A DNA stretch of 7,152 nucleotides from Blastococcus sp. (GTDB taxonomy: Bacteria; Actinomycetota; Actinomycetes; Mycobacteriales; Geodermatophilaceae): the NCBI GenBank assembly GCA_025963345.1, contig JAOPUS010000148.1, positions 1 through 7,152 of the forward strand, written 5' to 3'. The position numbers and the translations under genes were made by a program. Shown in pieces: positions 5,680-7,152 of the stretch (the first letter of the stretch is position 1; each line of letters opens with the position of its first letter). Below the pieces are notes generated by a model. That model saw only the letters and a list, made by a program, of their open reading frames with translations, did not search any database and was not told the origin of the DNA.

Positions 5680-6371
5680 ACCGAGGACGTCGGACGGTTC
5701 GGGTCCGCTCCGGAGGAGCGCGGCGGCTGTTCCACCCCGATGGGTGACCGGACGCCGCCGTCACGCAGGGCGCGGCCTTCGTACATGAAGCCGGCCGCCT
5801 TGGGCGCGCCCTTCTCGTAGTGCTCGTCCATCTCGGTGACCGTCAGGGGTGAGCTGCCCAAGAGGGAGCGGACGTCGTTGTCGAGCACGCACCCGGCGAC
5901 GACCCGGTTGATCGGGTTGCCACGGCGTTGCCACCGGACCACCCCGGAATCAGGTGCCAGCCCGTGCTCGACGAAGTGCAGCGTCGCGCCCGGCTTCAGG
6001 ACGCGGGCGATCTCGGCCAGCGCCGCGCCCGGGTCGGGGATCCCGCAGAGCACCCAGGTGCAGAGTGCGGCGTCGAAGCGGTCATCGGGGAAGGGGAGCG
6101 ATTGGGCGTCGTCACCGGCGACCACCACCGGGACCGCCGAGGCGCTCCGGCGTCCCTCGCCCAGCCGGAGGGCGGTCGCGGACGGCTCGATCGCCCACAC
6201 GCCGCGCACCGTCGTCGGCAGATGCGGTTGGTTGAGCCCGGAGCCGTAGCCGATCTCGAGGACGTCCCCGGTCAACCCGGTGCACACCCTGTCCCGTACC
6301 TCGCCGGTGACCCGCTCGCTGAGGGCGAAGGTGTGCAGTCGCGGCCGGAGGTGCTCGCTGTAGACGCCCAT
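5676..6371 (-). CDS. Class I SAM-dependent methyltransferase, METTL7-like
   Basis: This is a Rossmann-fold methyltransferase of the methyltransferase-11 type. With the chosen start it has 231 residues. Motif I is VLEIGYGSGLN (37-47), binding SAM, and the acidic residue after strand 2 is Glu62 (AIEPS). Motif IV is LPFPDDRFDAALCTWVLCGIPDP (92-114), followed by RVLKPGATLHFVEHG (123-137). The start MGVYSEHLRPRL, the EHG, the later WQRRGNP and the GC pair (160-161) resemble the METTL7-like branch, whose bacterial members have unknown substrates. A 30-residue proline/serine-rich tail (about 202-231) lies outside the fold. A GTG at 6404 would add 11 residues and has a run of G's five bases before it; I prefer the ATG at 6371 because the family usually begins MG-Y--H--PRL. 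The stop overlaps the next gene's ATG. Confidence 0.85.
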   Translation of the reverse strand: MGVYSEHLRPRLHTFALSERVTGEVRDRVCTGLTGDVLEIGYGSGLNQPHLPTTVRGVWAIEPSATALRLGEGRRSASAVPVVVAGDDAQSLPFPDDRFDAALCTWVLCGIPDPGAALAEIARVLKPGATLHFVEHGLAPDSGVVRWQRRGNPINRVVAGCVLDNDVRSLLGSSPLTVTEMDEHYEKGAPKAAGFMYEGRALRDGGVRSPIGVEQPPRSSGADPNRPTSSV

Positions 6372-6404
6372 CGGCGCAGGCTGCTCGGAAGGTCCCGTCC
6401 GCAC

Positions 6405-6782
6405 AAGGGCCCCCCATCCGAGACCGGACCGCGATCCGAATGTCGGGGTATCTGGCGGTACGGACGGGAGCGCGCGTGACCTGGTGGGGTCGGCTGCTGA
6501 CCGACCCTGCAGACCACGACGGTGACCAGCCTCGCGGCCGATGCCTGGACCCGGGTCTCGGTGACCAGCACCGCCCTGCGGCCCGGTGTGCGGATGGTCC
6601 GCAGTTCTACTCGACGAACTCCGTCAGCGAACTGCCCGCCCAGCCGGCCTGACACGTCGACACCCAGAGCGTTCATTCCGAGCCCAATCGCTACTGATCC
6701 CTGCTCGTCACCACGACGCCGGACGTCGATACCGTCAGCGGTGATCGGCCGCACCGGGCGACCGGGGACGGGGGAGTGCCCG
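6405..6782. other. Stretch without a convincing gene
   Basis: Between the methyltransferase start and the small gene at 6783 I find no protein I can defend. On + a 70-codon frame from 6440 reads as proline/arginine/aspartate-rich shadow sequence with no ribosome binding site. On - a frame stays open across the whole stretch and contains a more protein-like part at about 6490-6760 (for example ITADGIDVRRR, MNALGVDVSGRLGGQFADGV), but it has no good start and its third codon positions are clearly less GC-biased than in the neighbouring genes. It may be a decayed or foreign coding fragment, or simply the divergent control region of the two flanking genes. Confidence 0.4.
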
Positions 6783-7152
6783 ATGGCCAACCTGGAGTCA
6801 CTGCGACGGTTCGGCCTGGTGCTGGAGCTGGCCGAGGCAGCCGGGGACGGCGACTGGGCGGGCTGGGCGAAGGTGCTCGGTGGCCTGGACGAGGACACTC
6901 GCGCCGACGTCGTCCGCCAGTCGTCCCTGGTCATCGCCATGCTGTGCGACCGGGAGGCCGAGCGGCGGGGGATCACTCGCGACCAGTTCCTCGCGCAGTT
7001 CCGAGCCGAGGCCATGGACCATCTGGGCTGTTCGTACGTGTGCGGGAGGGGGCACTCGAACCCCCACGCCCGAATGCACCAGTTCCTTACTGGGTGTGTC
7101 CTATTCGGCTGCGACTGCCGTTGCAGGGTCGGTATGCACTGTGCACGGCATG
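6783..7152 (+). CDS. Small helical protein of unknown function, frame running into tRNA remnant, 3' end outside window
   Basis: The frame opens at an ATG with GGGGGAG seven bases ahead, a good ribosome binding site. It stays open to the right edge, giving at least 123 residues. I do not recognise the family. Residues 1-82 look like a genuine soluble helical protein: MANLESLRRFGLVLELAEAAG, then a tryptophan pair (DWAGWAKVLGGL, 24-35), DEDTRADVVRQSSLVIAML (37-54), and EAERRGITRDQFLAQFRAEA (58-77). From about residue 87 the codons read antisense through a tRNA-Leu fragment (to about residue 104), and the composition changes. The last 41 residues hold seven cysteines, against one in the first 82. 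The natural C-terminus was therefore probably near residue 82, and the rest looks like readthrough created at a recombination junction. Confidence 0.6.
   Translation, partial: MANLESLRRFGLVLELAEAAGDGDWAGWAKVLGGLDEDTRADVVRQSSLVIAMLCDREAERRGITRDQFLAQFRAEAMDHLGCSYVCGRGHSNPHARMHQFLTGCVLFGCDCRCRVGMHCARH
7041..7093 (-). other. 3' half of a tRNA-Leu gene, probable attachment-site remnant
   Basis: Read on the - strand, the fragment gives the 3' half of a class II tRNA. It has ACTGG as the 3' anticodon stem (7079-7083) preceded by AGGA, fitting A35-G36-G37-A38 of a Leu NAG anticodon loop. A long variable arm GCATTCGGGC (7068-7077) follows, then the T-arm GGGGG-TTCGAGT-GCCCC (7049-7065), the acceptor strand CTCCCGC (7042-7048), and discriminator A at 7041, as required for Leu. 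CCA is not encoded. The 5' half is absent: no D-arm GGTAGACGC and no GCGGGAG acceptor strand follow to the window edge. Position 61 is G, mismatched with G53 in a pair that is nearly universal. The variable stem also has a mismatch (GCA against GGC). The fragment is therefore not functional and ends in the anticodon loop, a common crossover point for tyrosine integrases. Confidence 0.7.
7135..7145. repeat. Short palindrome near the right edge
   Basis: TGCAC-T-GTGCA is a perfect 5+5 inverted repeat around one base, with an outer ATGC/GCAT echo. It lies 42 bases beyond the end of the tRNA-Leu fragment, on the side where an integrated element would begin. It could be an operator or recombinase arm site, but its length alone does not exclude chance. 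Confidence 0.25.

Noticed and set aside
6440..6652. + strand 70-codon frame MSGYLAVRTG...
   Set aside because: No ribosome binding site, low-complexity Pro/Arg/Asp content, poor codon bias; not protein-like.
6798..7079. - strand frame beginning MHSGVGVRVPPPA
   Set aside because: This is the well-known false reading of a tRNA T-arm (GGGGGTTCGAGT); the rest is antisense to the gene at 6783.
7041..7152. Group I intron splitting the tRNA-Leu at the anticodon
   Set aside because: Bacterial tRNA-Leu introns sit in the anticodon loop, so this was considered. The bases just before the likely 3' exon (AAGGA or AGGA) do not give the terminal G of a group I intron, and T-arm and variable-arm mismatches argue against a functional tRNA. 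The window ends too soon to exclude it fully.
1..7152. CRISPR array, insertion sequence with terminal repeats, or tandem repeats
   Set aside because: No regularly spaced direct repeats, transposase motifs, or matched terminal inverted repeats were seen on either strand.

Overview
The window is about 7.2 kb of very GC-rich DNA with GTG and ATG starts, strong G/C bias at third codon positions, and GGA-type ribosome binding sites. This points to an actinobacterium. The cluster core (metallo-beta-lactamase-fold phosphodiesterase, then rph, then rdgB) matches the order Rv1339-rphA-rdgB in Mycobacterium. The split and protein types would suit a Geodermatophilaceae- or Pseudonocardia-like genome, but I cannot fix the genus.

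Left part (1-2290, + strand): the last codons of an upstream gene, probably murI, overlap the GTG of an Rv1339-like metallohydrolase, a family linked to cyclic nucleotide hydrolysis. Eight bases later comes a stand-alone LigD-type primase-polymerase domain protein (repair DNA/RNA polymerase), then a separate DUF4262 protein. Middle part (2309-3963, - strand): a three-gene run reads leftward: a 222-residue three-helix membrane protein, a YjbQ-family protein, and a Bcp/PrxQ peroxiredoxin that lacks the usual resolving cysteine. Then rph (RNase PH, probably leaderless) and rdgB (XTP/dITP pyrophosphatase) lie on + with an ATGA overlap.

Right part (5425-7152): a METTL7-like SAM methyltransferase and an 84-residue unknown protein, coupled by another ATGA overlap, run on - and converge on rdgB with only 3 bases between. 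Next is a roughly 400-base stretch without a convincing gene and with weaker codon bias, then a small unknown helical protein on +. Its frame runs into a 53-base 3' half of a tRNA-Leu gene on the - strand. This fragment stops in the anticodon loop, has no 5' half, and carries base changes at conserved pairs. It looks like the leftover attachment site of an element that integrated in a tRNA-Leu, with the element expected to lie beyond the right edge.

The shared themes are nucleotide and nucleic-acid housekeeping (RNase PH, RdgB, PolDom) and stress protection (Bcp). The insertion of a repair polymerase, DUF4262 and a redox/membrane operon between the Rv1339 homologue and rph is the main departure from the mycobacterial order. 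The tRNA-Leu remnant is the strongest unexplained structural signal.
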